Notes: generated from the letters alone by a model not told the origin. Shown: positions 1 to 11,439, counted from the stretch's first letter. The stretch is 64,000 nt of DNA from Delphinapterus leucas (GCF_002288925.2 NW_022098069.1:81435376-81499375), one strand, 5' to 3'. Numbers and translations are program-made.

Positions 1-2105
1 GGATTGCTTTTTCTTTTTTTGTGTGTGTATGTATGTAGGTTTTCAGTTTGCATTTACCATGAGGTTTTGATATAGCAGTCTGTATATAAACAAGATTGTT
101 TTTAGTTGCTCTTCTTTTAATTTCAAATGCATTTCCAATATTCTGCATTTGTGCTCTCCTCTTCTCATAATTGCTCATTTTGTTATCATATTTGTGAGTG
201 GATGATTTCCTACCTTTACTGTATGTTTGCCTTTACTGGTGAGCTTTTTCATTTGTAATTTTCTTGTTTCTAGTTGTGGTCTTTCCTTTTCCACTTAGAG
301 AAGTTCCTTTAACATTTGTTTCAAAGCTGGTCTGGCGGTGCTGAATTCTCTTAGGTTTTGTTTGTCTGTAAAGCTTTTGATTTCTCCATCAAACCTGAAT
401 GAGAGCTTTGCTCAACAGAGTATTCTTGGTTGTAGGTTTTCCCTTTGGACACTTTCAGTATATCATGCTTCTAGCCTGCGAGGTTTCTGCTGCGAAATCA
501 GCTGATACCCATATGGGAGTTCCCTTGTATGTTATGTTTTGCTTTTCTCTCATTGCTTTTAATATTTTTTCTTTGTCTTTAATTTTTGTCAATTTGATTA
601 CTATGTGTCTTGGCATGTTCCTCCTTGGGTTTATCCTGCCTGGTACTGTCTGTGCTTCCTGGACTTGAGTGAGTGTTTCCCTTCCCATGTTAGGGAAGTT
701 TTCATCTATTATCTTTTCAAATACTTTCTCAAGTCCTTTCTCTCTCTCTCTGTTATCCTTCTGGGACCCCTATAATATGAATGTTCATGCATTTAATGTT
801 TCCCAGAGGTCTCTTAGACTGTCTTCATTTCTTTTCATTCTTTTTTCTGTATTCTGTTCTGCAGCAGTAATTTCCAACATTTTGTCTTCCAGGTCACTTA
901 TCCGTTCTTCTGCCTCACTTATTTTGCAATTGATTCCTTCTAGTGTATTTTTCCTTTCAGTTATTGTATTGTTCATCTCTGTTTGTTTGTTCTTTAGTTC
1001 TTTCAGGTCTATGTTAAACATTTCTTGCATCTTCTTGATCATTGCCTCAATTCTTTTTCTGAGATCTTGGATCATCTTCACTATCATTCTGAATTCTTTT
1101 TCCTTAGTTTGGCTATCTCTAGTTCACTTAGTTGTTCTTCTGGGGTTTCATCTTGTTCCTTCATCTGGGACATATTCCTCTGCTGTCTCATTTTGTCTAA
1201 CTTTCTGTGATTGCTGTTTCTCTTCTGCAGGCTGCAGAATTGTTGTTCTTGCTTCTGCTGTCTTCCGTCTGGTCAAGGAGGCTAAGAGGCTTGTGCTGGC
1301 TTCCTGATGGGAGGGTCTGGTTCCTGCCCAGTGGTGGGTAGAGTTGATCTTGTCCCTCTGGTGGTCAGGGCCGTGCTCAGGGAGACTGTAAGCCTACCCA
1401 TCTGCAGATGGGTAGGGCTGTGTTCCTGCCCTGTTGGTTGTTTGTCCTGAGGTCACCCAGCACTGGAGCCGACAGGCTGTTTGGTGAGGCTAGTGGTGGG
1501 TTCTGGGGTGGCTCATGCCAGTGAGTACTCCCCAGAATTGCTGCTGCCAGTTTCTTTGTCCCCACAGTGAGCCACAGCCACCCCCCACCTCTGCAGGAGA
1601 TCCTCCAGTACTAGGCAGGTAGGTCTGGCTCAGTCTCCTATGGGGTCACTGCTTTTCTCCCCTGGGTCCTCGTGTTCATGAGACTTTGTGTGTGCCCTCC
1701 AAGAGTTGAGTTTCTGCTTCCCCCAGTCCTGTGATATTCCTGTGATTAAACCCCACTGGCCTTCAAAGCAAGATTCCAGGGGACTCCTCCTATTGTCAGA
1801 CCCCCAGGCTGGGAAGCCTGACATGGGGCTCAGAACTTTCACTCCTGTGGGATAATTTCTGTGGTATAATTGTTTTCCAGTTTGTGGGTCGCCCACCTGG
1901 CAGGCCTGGGGTTTAATTTTTATCGCAGTTGCGCCACTCCTACCATCTCATTGTGGTTTCTTCTTTGTCTTTGGATGTAGGGTATCTTTTTCGGTAGGTT
2001 CCAGCATTTTTTTGTTGAAGATTGTTCAGCAGTTAGTTGTGATTTTGGTGTTTTCATAAGAAGGGGGTGAGCTCACATCCTTCTACTCCTCCATCCTGAG
2101 CTCAT
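1..2105 (-). mobile_element. LINE-1, 5' part (5' UTR, ORF1, start of inter-ORF), cut by window edge
   Basis: Read on the minus strand, this starts near 2105 with a GC-richer 5' UTR (about 2105-1215), passes through a decayed ORF1 (about 1210-290) and runs off the left edge into the inter-ORF region. The plus strand is T-rich, as expected for an antisense L1. Its ORF1 part is recognisably similar to the same part of the L1 at 42640-43480, while the 5' UTRs look different, suggesting separate subfamilies. The right boundary is where the GC-rich leader gives way to AT-rich sequence; I could not define a TSD because the 3' end lies outside the window. Confidence 0.85.
290..1215 (-). pseudogene. 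L1 ORF1 (RNA-binding chaperone) remnant
   Basis: In intact L1, ORF1p is a trimeric RNA-binding protein that coats the L1 transcript. Two open pieces survive here. Minus-strand 1087-785 gives about 100 residues of heptad-rich, Lys/Glu-rich coiled coil (for example KISEAEERISDLEDKM). Minus-strand 688-455 gives about 77 residues with the central RNA-binding signature (PRHIVIKLTKIKDKEKILKA). The two pieces are in different frames, so at least one frameshift separates them and no full-length protein can be made. About 925 bp of ORF1-like sequence is close to the normal ORF1 length. Confidence 0.8.
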
Positions 2106-2654
2106 CCATGTTTAATATTTTTGGTTTTATATGATTATATAGAGGACAGGTTTGTTCAAACAGTATATTGCATCAGTTATACAAATAATTTATAGCATCA
2201 TAAAAAATCTAAAAGTAAAAATGTATCAACAGTTACCTTCACTGATAGGTAATGTGATTTACAATAAATAGTACCATGTTTTCATTTCTTTATAGCACCA
2301 TGTTCTCTCTTTAATTTCAAAGAAGTACACAAGATAGCATTTCTGGGACTGGAAACTCAGGTGTAGAATTATACTTTATAATTTATTTACTCTAATCAAA
2401 GGACTTAAATTTATTTACTACAAATCAAAGACTCTTGGCAAATATCTTAGAAATAGAATTTCCATGTGGCTTTTGACTAAGGATTATTAAGAATCAGTTT
2501 GAATTATGAATATTTCATTTTACCTATTCTGACATTTATTGTAATATATCATATTATTTTAAAAGATTGTTTGGATTAGTTATTTCAGATTTCTTAAGAT
2601 ATCAAAGAATTAGACATGATTTTGTGATAACTAATAGAAAAAGCAATGACCTTT
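2106..2654. other. Unassigned AT-rich DNA
   Basis: I recognise no repeat, gene or regulatory element. It is AT-rich with frequent stops in all frames. Confidence 0.4.
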
Positions 2655-2790
2655 CAGCAGCGCTTTTAACCTGTCTCAGCCTCAGCCCTCATCTATGAAA
2701 TAAGAAAAACTATACTGACCTACTTAGCTCACAAGATGTGTAAAAGTCAAATAAATTGATGTATATATAATGAAGTTACATAAAAGCACC
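2655..2790 (+). mobile_element. MIR SINE fragment
   Basis: The stretch follows the order of the MIR core and 3' part on the plus strand: an 'aacctgtctcagcctcag...catctatgaaataag' block, a 'tgacctacttagctcac' block, then a 'gtaaaagtcaaataaattg' tail. MIRs are ancient tRNA-derived SINEs shared by all mammals. The copy is badly decayed and its limits are approximate. Confidence 0.6.
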
Positions 2791-3939
2791 ATATTAATAC
2801 AGGTAGGTTGCCATAATTTTTGTAAACTGCTCTGTAGTATAAGGTTTTCTTGGACATACTCTAAACCAAGATCTTTTCAGCTCAGTCTCATCATTACCAC
2901 AACAGAGAATATATCATATGTCAAACAAGGAAATCTTAAAGTATTCCTAAATAGGGAGGTAACTTAGTAGTGAAAATTAGGGGGAAAAAATGGATGAAGA
3001 CTGAGGGGTAAGAGCTGGCAGCAACAGGAGAGTGAATGGTACGCAGGTGGATCCAGAAGCAAGAGCTTCAAATGAAAGTGTGTCTTCTGCCAGAATTGTT
3101 CCCAATGTAAGTTTATAATAATCCTGGAAATGACTGAATTTTATGAACCAAAGCAGATAATTGAAACAGGTGTCTGGCATTAGGAGAGATGAAAATGGTT
3201 TCTCTTCTTTCTGCTATCAAGATGAGGGAGACATAATAGAAATGCATATTGACTCCAAGGGGACCAGCATGCCAGCTCTATGTAGCAGATGGAATTGTGC
3301 AAGGCATCCTAAATGATTAAGAGGGAAAACGAGTCAAAATTAGGATGCATGATATACAATAAAAGAAAATAACTTCGTTTTCCTCTTGGATGTCCATTAT
3401 CTTTCACAGATGTTAAGACCAGTGACTGTATTTCCATTTGCTAATTACCACTGAAATAGAATGTATGCTAAATGGAGACTTAGTATGAATACTTTTTGAT
3501 TGGTTAAACGTGAAATGGATGCAATTGATATAAAAGATAGCTGAGCACATGTTTTCTGCATCAGATGATGAAGGTGAGAGTCTGGAGACATTGTCTAAAA
3601 TGACACAAAAAAAAACATGAGTTAACTTATGGTCAGAAGTAAAAATCCATTATTTTTAAAATCTTCTGGAGTTTTAAAAGGTTACTGAAAATTAAACATA
3701 TTGAGTAATATATCACAATCTCCTAATAGATTTCTAATAAAAGGCATTGCAATAACTATTTAAATTCATCACTGATGTCAGTATAGACAAACATTCATGC
3801 TAAGCACAAGATCTAAGAAATAATGTTGAATAATATTTTCCCAGTACATTAATTTCATTCTATTTAAAAGATAAACAGGTTTTTTGTTTGTTTTTTAACC
3901 AAGGACTCTATAATGTATTTAAATAGTTTTTTTTTTTCT
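2791..3939. other. Unassigned single-copy-like DNA
   Basis: No gene or repeat family recognised. Short frames on both strands lack any familiar motif. Confidence 0.4.
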
Positions 3940-4620
3940 GTCTTGACCCAGTTTTGAAGCCCTCACTAGGAGCCAGTCAATTTTTCTTGAGCAGCTGAAG
4001 TCCACACTCCCTTATCAGGTTCTCACACTGGGGGCCACTGTGCACCTGCCCTAATTGCCCAATGCCAGGTACCAGAAAACGAGGGAGCACCCCTCTGTTC
4101 CCCAGAGCCTGCAAAATTATTCAAATTAGTCCATCTATAGGGAGCCCTGGAAACCTAGCTAACCCCATCCCTCTTTTTTTTAACAATGAAGTCAAAATTT
4201 AATTTTTTATTGAAGTATAGTTAATTTACAGTGCTGTGTTAGTTTCATGTGTAAAGCAAAGTGATTCAGATATTATGTATATATATCTTATTCTTTTCCA
4301 GATTCTTTTCCATTATCAGTTATTACAAGATCTTGAGTATAGTTCCCTGTGCTACACGGTAGATCCTAGTTGTTTATTTTATATATAGTAGTGTGTAGCT
4401 GTTAATCTCAAACTCCTAATTCATTTCTCCCTCCCATACCCACTATCCCCTTTGGTAACCATAAGTCCCTCTTGCTGTATGTAAGCTTCCCCCTGGAGCT
4501 CCAAACTTCTGTTGCTCAGTTCTCAGGTGCAAGTGCCTTTGTAGCCTTCCTTGGCAGCCTTCTTTTGTTTGGAGATGTATAACAGACAGTTCTCCCTTTG
4601 ACCTATCTTAGTGTCATTTT
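3940..4620 (+). mobile_element. Probable solo LTR-like element split by an L1 tail
   Basis: The two flanks of the L1 tail at 4176-4465 join into one GC-richer, pyrimidine-rich block (3940-4175 plus 4466-4620) unlike the AT-rich surroundings. It has an LTR-like texture with short C-rich runs and no open frame. I cannot name the family and I see no clean TG...CA ends or flanking duplication, so the class is an inference. Confidence 0.35.
4176..4465 (-). mobile_element. LINE-1 3'-end fragment inserted in the LTR-like element
   Basis: This is the standard L1 3' tail seen antisense: an A/T tail near 4176, then 'ttattgaagtatagttaatttac', then 'agtttc...gtgattcag', ending at 'taaccataag'. The same order occurs at 6302-6575. 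A direct repeat tccctctt flanks it (4168-4175 and 4466-4473), consistent with a TSD from a severely 5'-truncated insertion. Confidence 0.85.
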
Positions 4621-4901
4621 GCTGTGTTCACTATCAAAAGAATCTTTAAATCTTATAGAACAGGTAGGTGGATACTAAGTTGTTGAAACATGTACAGCAT
4701 CTTCAAGCATCTCTTGATCCACATGGGAACCAAATGATGTAGCATCTGGTAATGATGAATAGCTACCATCTATTAAACACTATTATATGCAAGGAATGTG
4801 ACATGGATCATCTCTATTTCTTAAAATAAACTTGAAATTTTGACACTATTATAATTCTATTTTACAGACCAATTAAAAGCCCATTGTAATTGTTAAGACG
4901 T
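4621..4901. other. Unassigned, with a possible MIR scrap
   Basis: At about 4790-4880 a stretch resembles antisense MIR ('tatgcaaggaatgtgacatg', later 'ttttacagaccaattaaa'), but it is too decayed to be sure. Confidence 0.3.
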
Positions 4902-4976
4902 GGGGGGGGGGAGAGAGAGAGAGAGAGAGAGAGAATGAGAGAGAGAATGAGAATGAGAATGAGAGAGTGAGTGAGT
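4902..4976 (+). repeat. G-run followed by (GA)n / GAAT-interrupted microsatellite
   Basis: Ten G residues (4902-4911) run into GA dinucleotides, then GAAT- and GAGT-interrupted units up to 4976. The antisense reading produces a Ser/Leu/His-rich artefactual frame. Confidence 0.95.
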
Positions 4977-5479
4977 CAGCCACCTAAACATTGAGAAAGA
5001 CATTTGAAAATTAGCTGGGGAGATTTTGGAGAAGACTGTATGATGATGGAGTAGATACTTGTATGTAATTATCAAAGCCCATTTTATTTTCCTTCCAGAC
5101 ACACAGGTGCCTAAATTTTGCAACTGCCATGCAATTAGGTATAGTCATGCACAGAGTGAGATCTAATTAATGAAATTATGGCAGAAAACTTGCATGTTGT
5201 TCTACACTTGGTCCATAAAAGCCACTGAAGAAAAAATCTCTATGCTTCTACCTCTATTGACTTCCTGTATGGAGCTGACTCTCATAGTGACTTTGGGAGC
5301 CAAAAGTTAAAGTTGGAGACAAAAGATATAAGGAATCTACATTTCTGAGTCAATATTGCAGAAGGGCTACAAGCTAGGAGGAATACCTGTTTTTTACTGT
5401 GATGAGAGTGAGAAATAAATTGTATTAAATTAGGCTATCAAGTTCGAGGAGTTTATCAATTATGTCAACTAGCTTATAA
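4977..5479. other. Unassigned DNA
   Basis: No recognisable gene, repeat or RNA. Confidence 0.4.
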
Positions 5480-5835
5480 ACTGACACCCTTATCATGATA
5501 AATGATTTCCAGTAGTTTGGCTTTGTGACCAGAGATTGTGGCTGGGCTACAAATCAAAATGGGAAATTCTGGAAGAAATAGAGTTTTGATACATTTGGGT
5601 GAAGGTAATGGCTTTAGTTTTGGACTTGTGGAGATTAGAAATGTGTGCAATGTCTAAGTAGAGGTCCTGGAAGGCAGTTGGATGTATGCTCGTGGAGCAA
5701 ATGTAAGACAGTTCTGCAAAGGAGATTTTGATTTGCGTATCAGTAACACTAAGTCCACACTTCAGCAAGACAGATAGAATATAAAATGACCTAAAGAGAT
5801 CAATGTGAGATAAAAGCCAAGACAACAATCTGAGG
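5480..5835 (-). mobile_element. LINE-2 (L2) fragment, antisense
   Basis: The plus strand carries 'ggctttagttttggacttgtggagattagaaat', then 'aggcagttggatgtatg', then 'ggagattttgatttgcgtatcag'. This is the order found in the reverse complement of the L2 ORF2 3' part. L2 is an ancient, inactive non-LTR retrotransposon. The limits are approximate. Confidence 0.6.
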
Positions 5836-6301
5836 TACCATCAAGACCAATAGTAATAAACCAGTTAATTTACTTTAAAAATAGTCTCTACCTTAATTAT
5901 ATTTAAGCAACAACAAAATAAACAAGTATGAACTCAAAGGTGCAGGGAATGAAGTTAAATGGAACAGAAATAAAGGAATGGGATTTCTATTAAAAGAATC
6001 CTTTCCATTACGTAAGAGATAACCATATTTGGGGAAAAGTAATGATGAACGTTGTCCACATTAAAATTTTAAATAGTGATCATGGGAGATTGTATTCTGG
6101 TCAGAGATGAGTAGGTTTGAAAACACACGTAATTCTAGTAACTGGCTCATCTGCTCTGAAACAAAGCTAGATGGCACATTTACATCCTGTCTGTATAAAT
6201 GCTTATTCAACCTGAGTGGAAACCGCTCTTTTAAATGTATTGTCCTATGGTTATACTCAGAGAAAATATATTTTTATATTTTTTGGGTGAAAAAAAGTTA
6301 A
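5836..6301. other. Unassigned AT-rich DNA
   Basis: Nothing recognised. Confidence 0.4.
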
Positions 6302-7325
6302 AAAATTTTTATTTTATAAAAATTTTATTTTATATTGGAGTTGATTTACAATGTTGTGTTAGTTTCAGGTATACAGCAAAGTGATTCAGTTATACATATA
6401 CATATACCTATTCTTTTTCAAATTCTTTTCCCACTTAGTTTATTACAGAATATTGAGTTCCCTGTGCTATACAGTAGATCCTTGTTGGTTATCTGTTTTA
6501 AATATGTACTGTGTATATGTTAATCCCAAACTCCTAATTTATCCCTCCTCCCAACCTTTCCCCTTTGGTAACCATAACTTTGTTTTCTAAGTCTGTGAGT
6601 CTGTTTCTGTTTTATAACTAAGTTCACTTGGATCATTTTTTTAGATTCTGCATATAAGTGATATCATATTTGTCTTTCTCTGTCTGACTTACTTTCACTT
6701 AGTATGATAATCTCTAGGTCCATCCAAGTAGCTGCAAATGGCATTATTTCCTTCTTTTTTATGGCTGAGTAATATTCCATTGTATATATGTACCACATTT
6801 TCTTTATCTATTCAACTATTGATGGACATTTAGGTTGCTTCCATGTCTTAGCTATTGTAAATAATGCAGCAGTGAACATTGGGGTGCATATATCTTTTCA
6901 AATTATGGTTTTCTCTGGATATATGACCAGGAGTGGGATTGTGGGATCATATGATAGCTCTATTTTTACTTTTTTAAGGAACCTCCACTGTTCTCCTTAG
7001 TGGCTGTCCCAATTTACATTCTCACCAACAGTGTAGGAGGGTTCCCTTTCCTCCACACCCTCTCCAGCATTTATTGTTTGTAGACTTTTTGATGATAGCC
7101 ATTCTGACTGGTGTGAGGTGATACCTCATTGTAGTTTTGATTTGCATTTCTCTAATAATTAGCTATGTTGAACATCTTTTCATGTGCCTCTTGGACATCT
7201 GTATGTCTTTTTTGGAGAAATGTCTATTTAGGTCTTCTGCCCATTTTTTGATTGGGTTGTTGTTGGGTTTTTTTTGATATTGAGCTGCATGAGCTGTGTT
7301 TATATTTTGGAGACTAATCCCTTTT
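6302..7325 (-). mobile_element. LINE-1 3' fragment, about 1 kb (3' UTR plus end of ORF2)
   Basis: From left to right this reads the antisense L1 tail, 3' UTR and then the C-terminal part of ORF2: 'atggctgagtaatattccattgtatatatg', 'gctattgtaaataatgcagcagtgaacat' and 'gattgggttgttgttgggttttttttgatattgagctgcatgagctgtgt'. It stops abruptly at about 7325, a 5' truncation. The same landmarks appear at 38640-39190 in the full-length L1. No intact ORF2 piece remains. Confidence 0.9.
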
Positions 7326-7937
7326 TAATTATAAAAAACAAACAGATTCAAACAAAGTCACTCTGATAAGAATTTCATGGCAAACTCATTAGAGGATCGT
7401 ATCTCTATTTTTAAGATGATTACCATTACTATTTTGTAAAACTGACAATATGCTACACTTCATTTTGACACTTAAAATTGAAAGTGACCTCAGGAAAATA
7501 AGGAATGACAAATGTTATTCTTAAGTGTTAATGAGTCAAGCAATGGTTTATATTTGACCAACAATCCAATTTCTAAAACATCTGTAGAAAGAATTTATCT
7601 TAATGCCACAATCAACAAAAGGGAAATCTACATATTTATTGTATCATTCATTCATCTATCCTATTAACAATAACGATATACTCTTATTCTCTTAGTTTAA
7701 ATACCGGAGAACATATGTTCCCACACAGTTCCTGAAACCTAGTGAGAGTTCACCAAATATTTGTTAAATAAATTAATATATGACCAAGTATAAAAGAACT
7801 TTTGTGTCTTTGTACCCCATAATCCAGTTCTTATTTACCTTACCTCTGAATTTCTTCTTCCTATTAGTCCCCAGAATTCTCTATAATCTATAGCAGATAT
7901 TACTGCTTTCCTAGGTTCTAAATCAAAAGATATCTGA
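7326..7937. other. Unassigned DNA
   Basis: No recognisable repeat or gene. Confidence 0.4.
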
Positions 7938-7954
7938 GGGGGCTTCCCTGGTGG
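7938..7954 (+). mobile_element. First bases of a CHR-type SINE, cut by an assembly gap
   Basis: The bases just before the N run read gggggcttccctggtgg, the diagnostic 5' end of the CHR tRNA-derived SINE on the plus strand. The rest of the element is presumably inside the gap. The sequence resuming at 8055 is not SINE. Confidence 0.8.
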
Positions 7955-8054
7955 NNNNNNNNNNNNNNNNNNNNNNNNNNNNNNNNNNNNNNNNNNNNNN
8001 NNNNNNNNNNNNNNNNNNNNNNNNNNNNNNNNNNNNNNNNNNNNNNNNNNNNNN
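7955..8054. other. Assembly gap, exactly 100 N
   Basis: One hundred consecutive N characters, a common placeholder length for a gap of unknown size. Any reading frame crossing it (such as minus-strand 8516-7923) is an artefact. Confidence 0.99.
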
Positions 8055-9094
8055 TGGTAGGAATTTTAAAAAATGATGCAATGACATAAACATTGGAAAC
8101 ATAAAAATTGAAACTCCTCTTTGGAAGGAAGGTGTCAAGACATTATAAAGACAAATATGCTTTCCTTTTAAAAGAGTTGCACTTTGAAAAGGAGAGAAAA
8201 AGAGAAGTTTTAAACATCGTGGCTTCTTTGGTATCGCTTCTTCACTGGTAAAAAAATATATATAGCTCAAAATATAATTGGTAAGTGCTGAAAAATGGCA
8301 AGACATAAAATTTGAGGTAGTTTTATTTTCAAACGCCTGGAGAAGACATGGGATTTGGCAAGCAATTGCTAATTCTTCTGAGTTTTTATTCTGGGGGCTA
8401 AACAGGACACAGTGAAGATGAAATAAAGAGGCTGATAATAATACACATCCTTGGACAATGATACACATTCCTATTTCAAATACTGTGTAATCAACATTTG
8501 AAGTGGCAGAATACACATCTGGGTCTCACTTTTAGGCATTTTTCCAAGCATAGAATTGTTCATAGTATTTGATTCATTTACAACATTTAAGAATAAGTGT
8601 ATGATTACAGTAGAATTTAAACATCAGCATGTTAGTTTATATCTCAAATGTAAGGCAAAGAGTAAGAATATTTTCCTGAAAAATCAAAGCATTTTTCTCC
8701 CCATTCTATGGAATGTCTGTTCATGGTCTGCTGTGGCAGTGCCAGTCCTTATAGTTGTGTAGTGTTCCCAATAGCTGAAATTTTTAAGTGACTTGATTTT
8801 CTAAAACTTGTTTCAGTAAGGTTTATGACTTAGAATATATTTACATGATACACAAATTCACGAAATCCCCCAAATTTCGTTTTTGTAGACAATTTCTGGC
8901 AACTTTCTAATCAGCCACCTTTGACTGGTTTTCACAGCCATCACCAAGTACCATACAAGTTACCTTACATCAAGGTAAAGCCTTATTTTGGAGATGTATC
9001 TTTAAAAAAAGAACTTCACAGAATATGAATCATCATAAACTAAACTTTGTTGTCCTGATTGTCCAACAAAAATTGATTCAAAACATCACAGACA
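8055..9094. other. Unassigned DNA
   Basis: AT-rich single-copy-looking sequence with no motif I recognise. Confidence 0.4.
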
Positions 9095-9430
9095 GGGACT
9101 TTCCTGGTGGTGCAGTGTTTAAGAATCCACCTGCCAATGCAGGGGACACAGGTTCGAGCCCTGGTCCAGGAAGATCCCACATGCTGTGGAGCAACTAAGC
9201 CTGTCCGCCACAACTACTGAGCCTGTGCTCTAGAGCCCGCGAGCCACAACTACTGAGCCCACGTGCCACAGCGACTGAAGCCTGTGCACCTTGAGCCCGT
9301 GCTCTGCAACAAGATAAGCCACCAGAATAAGCCCACGCACCGCAACTAGAGAAAGCCCATGAACAGCAACGAAGACCCAACACAGCCAAAAATAAATAGA
9401 TAAAATAAATAAATTTCTTTAAAAAAAATC
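9095..9430 (+). mobile_element. CHR-type tRNA-derived SINE, older long-body subtype
   Basis: It starts with gggactttcctggtggtgca, contains a degenerate Pol III B box ('ggttcgagccc' near 9150), then a body of repeated 'gagccacaactactgagcc' modules and an A-rich tail with AAATA units. Imperfect direct repeats (aaacatcacagacag before, aaacattgacag after) suggest an old TSD. Divergence is higher than in the short-body copies. Confidence 0.9.
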
Positions 9431-9861
9431 CCAAACATTGACAGTTAAAAAAAAAAAGTCATACTACTTGAGATACATAAAAGACCTCAGTAAAGAGAAA
9501 CATATTAGTAAAAACATTTCTTGTTCAAAGAATTTCATTTCCTAGACATAAAAGACCCTCTCATTTTCTCCAAATGAATGCCAGTTCTAGTATATTTTAT
9601 GAGTACTTTTATTGATGTTAGTTAGGTCCTAATGAAGTGACCCTAATATGGGAATCCCTCAAAACATTTACTAGACTCTCCTGGAAGCTGTGTCAGCCCA
9701 GATTTGGAAATACTCCAAGACCATTACTTAGTAACTCTTTGGGTAGATTTATTTAAAGGAATTTCATCTGAATAAGTAAATCCATCATTATTTTTAATGA
9801 TTATTTTTAAAAAACTGGGATGATGTGAGAGAGTGGCATTGACATATATACATTACCAAAA
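9431..9861. other. Unassigned DNA
   Basis: Nothing recognised between the SINE and the next L1 tail. Confidence 0.4.
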
Positions 9862-10095
9862 GTAGAATAGATAGCTAGTGGGAAGCAGCCGCATAACACA
9901 GGGAGATCAGCTCAGTGCTTTGTGACCACCTAGAGGGGTGGGATAGGGAGGGTGGGAGGGAGGGAGATGCAAGAGGGAGGGGATATGGGGATATATGTAA
10001 GCATATGGCTGATTCACTTTGTTATACAGCAAAAACTAACACAACACTGTAAAGCAATTATACTCCAATAAAGATGTTTTAAAAAATAATAAAAT
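9862..10095 (+). mobile_element. LINE-1 3'-end fragment, sense
   Basis: This is the L1 3' UTR on the plus strand: 'tagctagtgggaagcagcc', 'ggtgggagggagggagatgc', 'attcactttgttatacagca', then a polyadenylation signal in 'ctccaataaagatg' and an A-rich tail ending near 10095. It is severely 5'-truncated. Confidence 0.9.
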
Positions 10096-10441
10096 AAAAT
10101 AGCATTCTTCCATGTCAGTGTTTCCCCATCTTGAACGGATCTTAGTCATTCTCTGAGGATGGATTGGGTTCTAGCAACTTCTCTGAACACCTGGGAGGAG
10201 TAAGCCCTGGCTCCTTGCCATTGTTACAGAAACATTTATCTTCTGTCCACCTAATTAATGAGTCCTTATCCAGAGATCCCAATGTGACAGAAGGTGTTAA
10301 ATGACTGTGGACCACCCCATGTGAAATAATGTCTACAATAATCATCATGGGGCACAGTGTGCAAGTAAAACAGAAAAAAGTTGTTTCACCAAAGAAGCTG
10401 TCATCTTGAATTAACATAATGGAAAATGGCAGGGCACAGAT
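10096..10441. other. Unassigned DNA
   Basis: No recognised element; a 91-codon minus-strand frame (10417-10142) has no familiar features. Confidence 0.35.
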
Positions 10442-10450
10442 GGTTCAGTG

Positions 10451-10454
10451 TTTT

Positions 10455-10485
<31 letters not shown>

Positions 10486-10676
10486 GCGGTACGCGGGCCT
10501 CTCACTGTTGTGGCCTCTCCCGTTGCGGAGCACAGGCTCCGACGCACAGGCTCAGCGGCCATGGCTCACGGGCCCAGCCGCTCCGCGGCATGTGGGATCT
10601 TCCCGGACCGGGGCACGAACCCGTGTCCCCTGCATCGGCAGGCGGACTCTCAACCACTGCGCCACCAGGGAAGCCC
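10451..10676 (-). mobile_element. CHR-type SINE, young short-body copy
   Basis: The element reads right to left: 5' end gggcttccctggtggcgcag at about 10676, a B box complement ('cacgaacccgtg'), the 'gccgcggagcggctgggcccg' body (seen here as its complement) and a T-rich stretch with TTTTG units marking the tail at 10451-10486. A perfect TSD ggttcagtg is at 10442-10450 and 10677-10685. The body is nearly the same as those at 11440 and 57167, so this is a recent insertion. Confidence 0.97.
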
Positions 10677-10685
10677 GGTTCAGTG

Positions 10686-11420
10686 TTTTTTTAATACTTA
10701 AACCTATGAACATGACACTGGGTCCTGGTGTTCGTGTTGTGGCAGTGACTTCAACTCAGCTGGGAAAGAGTGCTTGGAAAGACTGTTCAGAAGAAAAAGT
10801 ATCCATCACCGTACTTTTTGTAACTCTGAAGACCTGTTCACGATTTGATTATGGATCTATCTACTACTGCTACCAGGGGCAGGTAGCTCCCTGTCAGTTC
10901 TGTGTCCCAGAACTGACATAGGGCTTTTTGCTCCCCTTGTTACCCTATTCTCATCGCTTCTGTCTGCTCCAAAACTACAGCTAAAAACTGAAAAGAGTAC
11001 TTATTTCCACTGTTTTTTTTCTTTCTTGTCATTGGATTCTACTGTGAATCCAATCCTGCAACAGTGCTTTGACTTTAGCCACTATTTTGAACTTGCTGGC
11101 CTTTACACCTTTCCAGGATACAACCAACAAAAGTTGAGGGATATCCTCCTGCAGCCATGAAGATGCACCACTCAGATCTCCTACTGTGGGGAGCATGACG
11201 GATGAAGGACCCCAGCTGCTGTGGTTTGAATCCACCACCAAGTTCACACAGAGGCCACACTTCCTATGGGTTAATGTCAGATGACAACTGAGCCAGGCAA
11301 GGATACTGAGGCAGGTCCCTTTCTACGGGTTATAGGACTACGTGGAAGGCAATATGTTTCCGTGAAGGCAGAGGGCAACAGATGATGTCTGAGATTTGCA
11401 AGCAATCTGCACAGAACACC
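10686..11420. other. Unassigned DNA between two young SINEs
   Basis: Moderate-GC sequence with short frames and no repeat family I can name. It could be part of an old LTR or DNA transposon, but I have no firm landmark. Confidence 0.3.
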
Positions 11421-11439
11421 AATAAAAGGCCAAAGTTGA

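Noticed and set aside
669..1307. Plus-strand 212-codon Ser/Leu/Phe-rich frame resembling a multi-pass membrane protein
   Set aside because: It is the antisense of the L1 ORF1 coiled-coil region; T-rich antisense of an A-rich gene gives false hydrophobic frames.
7923..8516. 197-codon minus-strand frame
   Set aside because: It crosses the 100-N gap and contains 34 unknown residues; there is no real continuous frame.
9095..9180. tRNA gene from the B-box-like ggttcgagccc word
   Set aside because: It is the tRNA-derived head of a SINE; the cloverleaf is not intact.
10419..10921. Overlapping reading frames up to 157 codons with a recurrent Gly/Pro/Arg/Cys-rich protein sequence, also at 11277-11648, 13304-13623, 19028-19340, 27213-27592, 57129-57504 and 63678-63978
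   Set aside because: All coincide with CHR SINE copies. The same peptides recur because the SINEs are nearly identical, so it is not a protein family.
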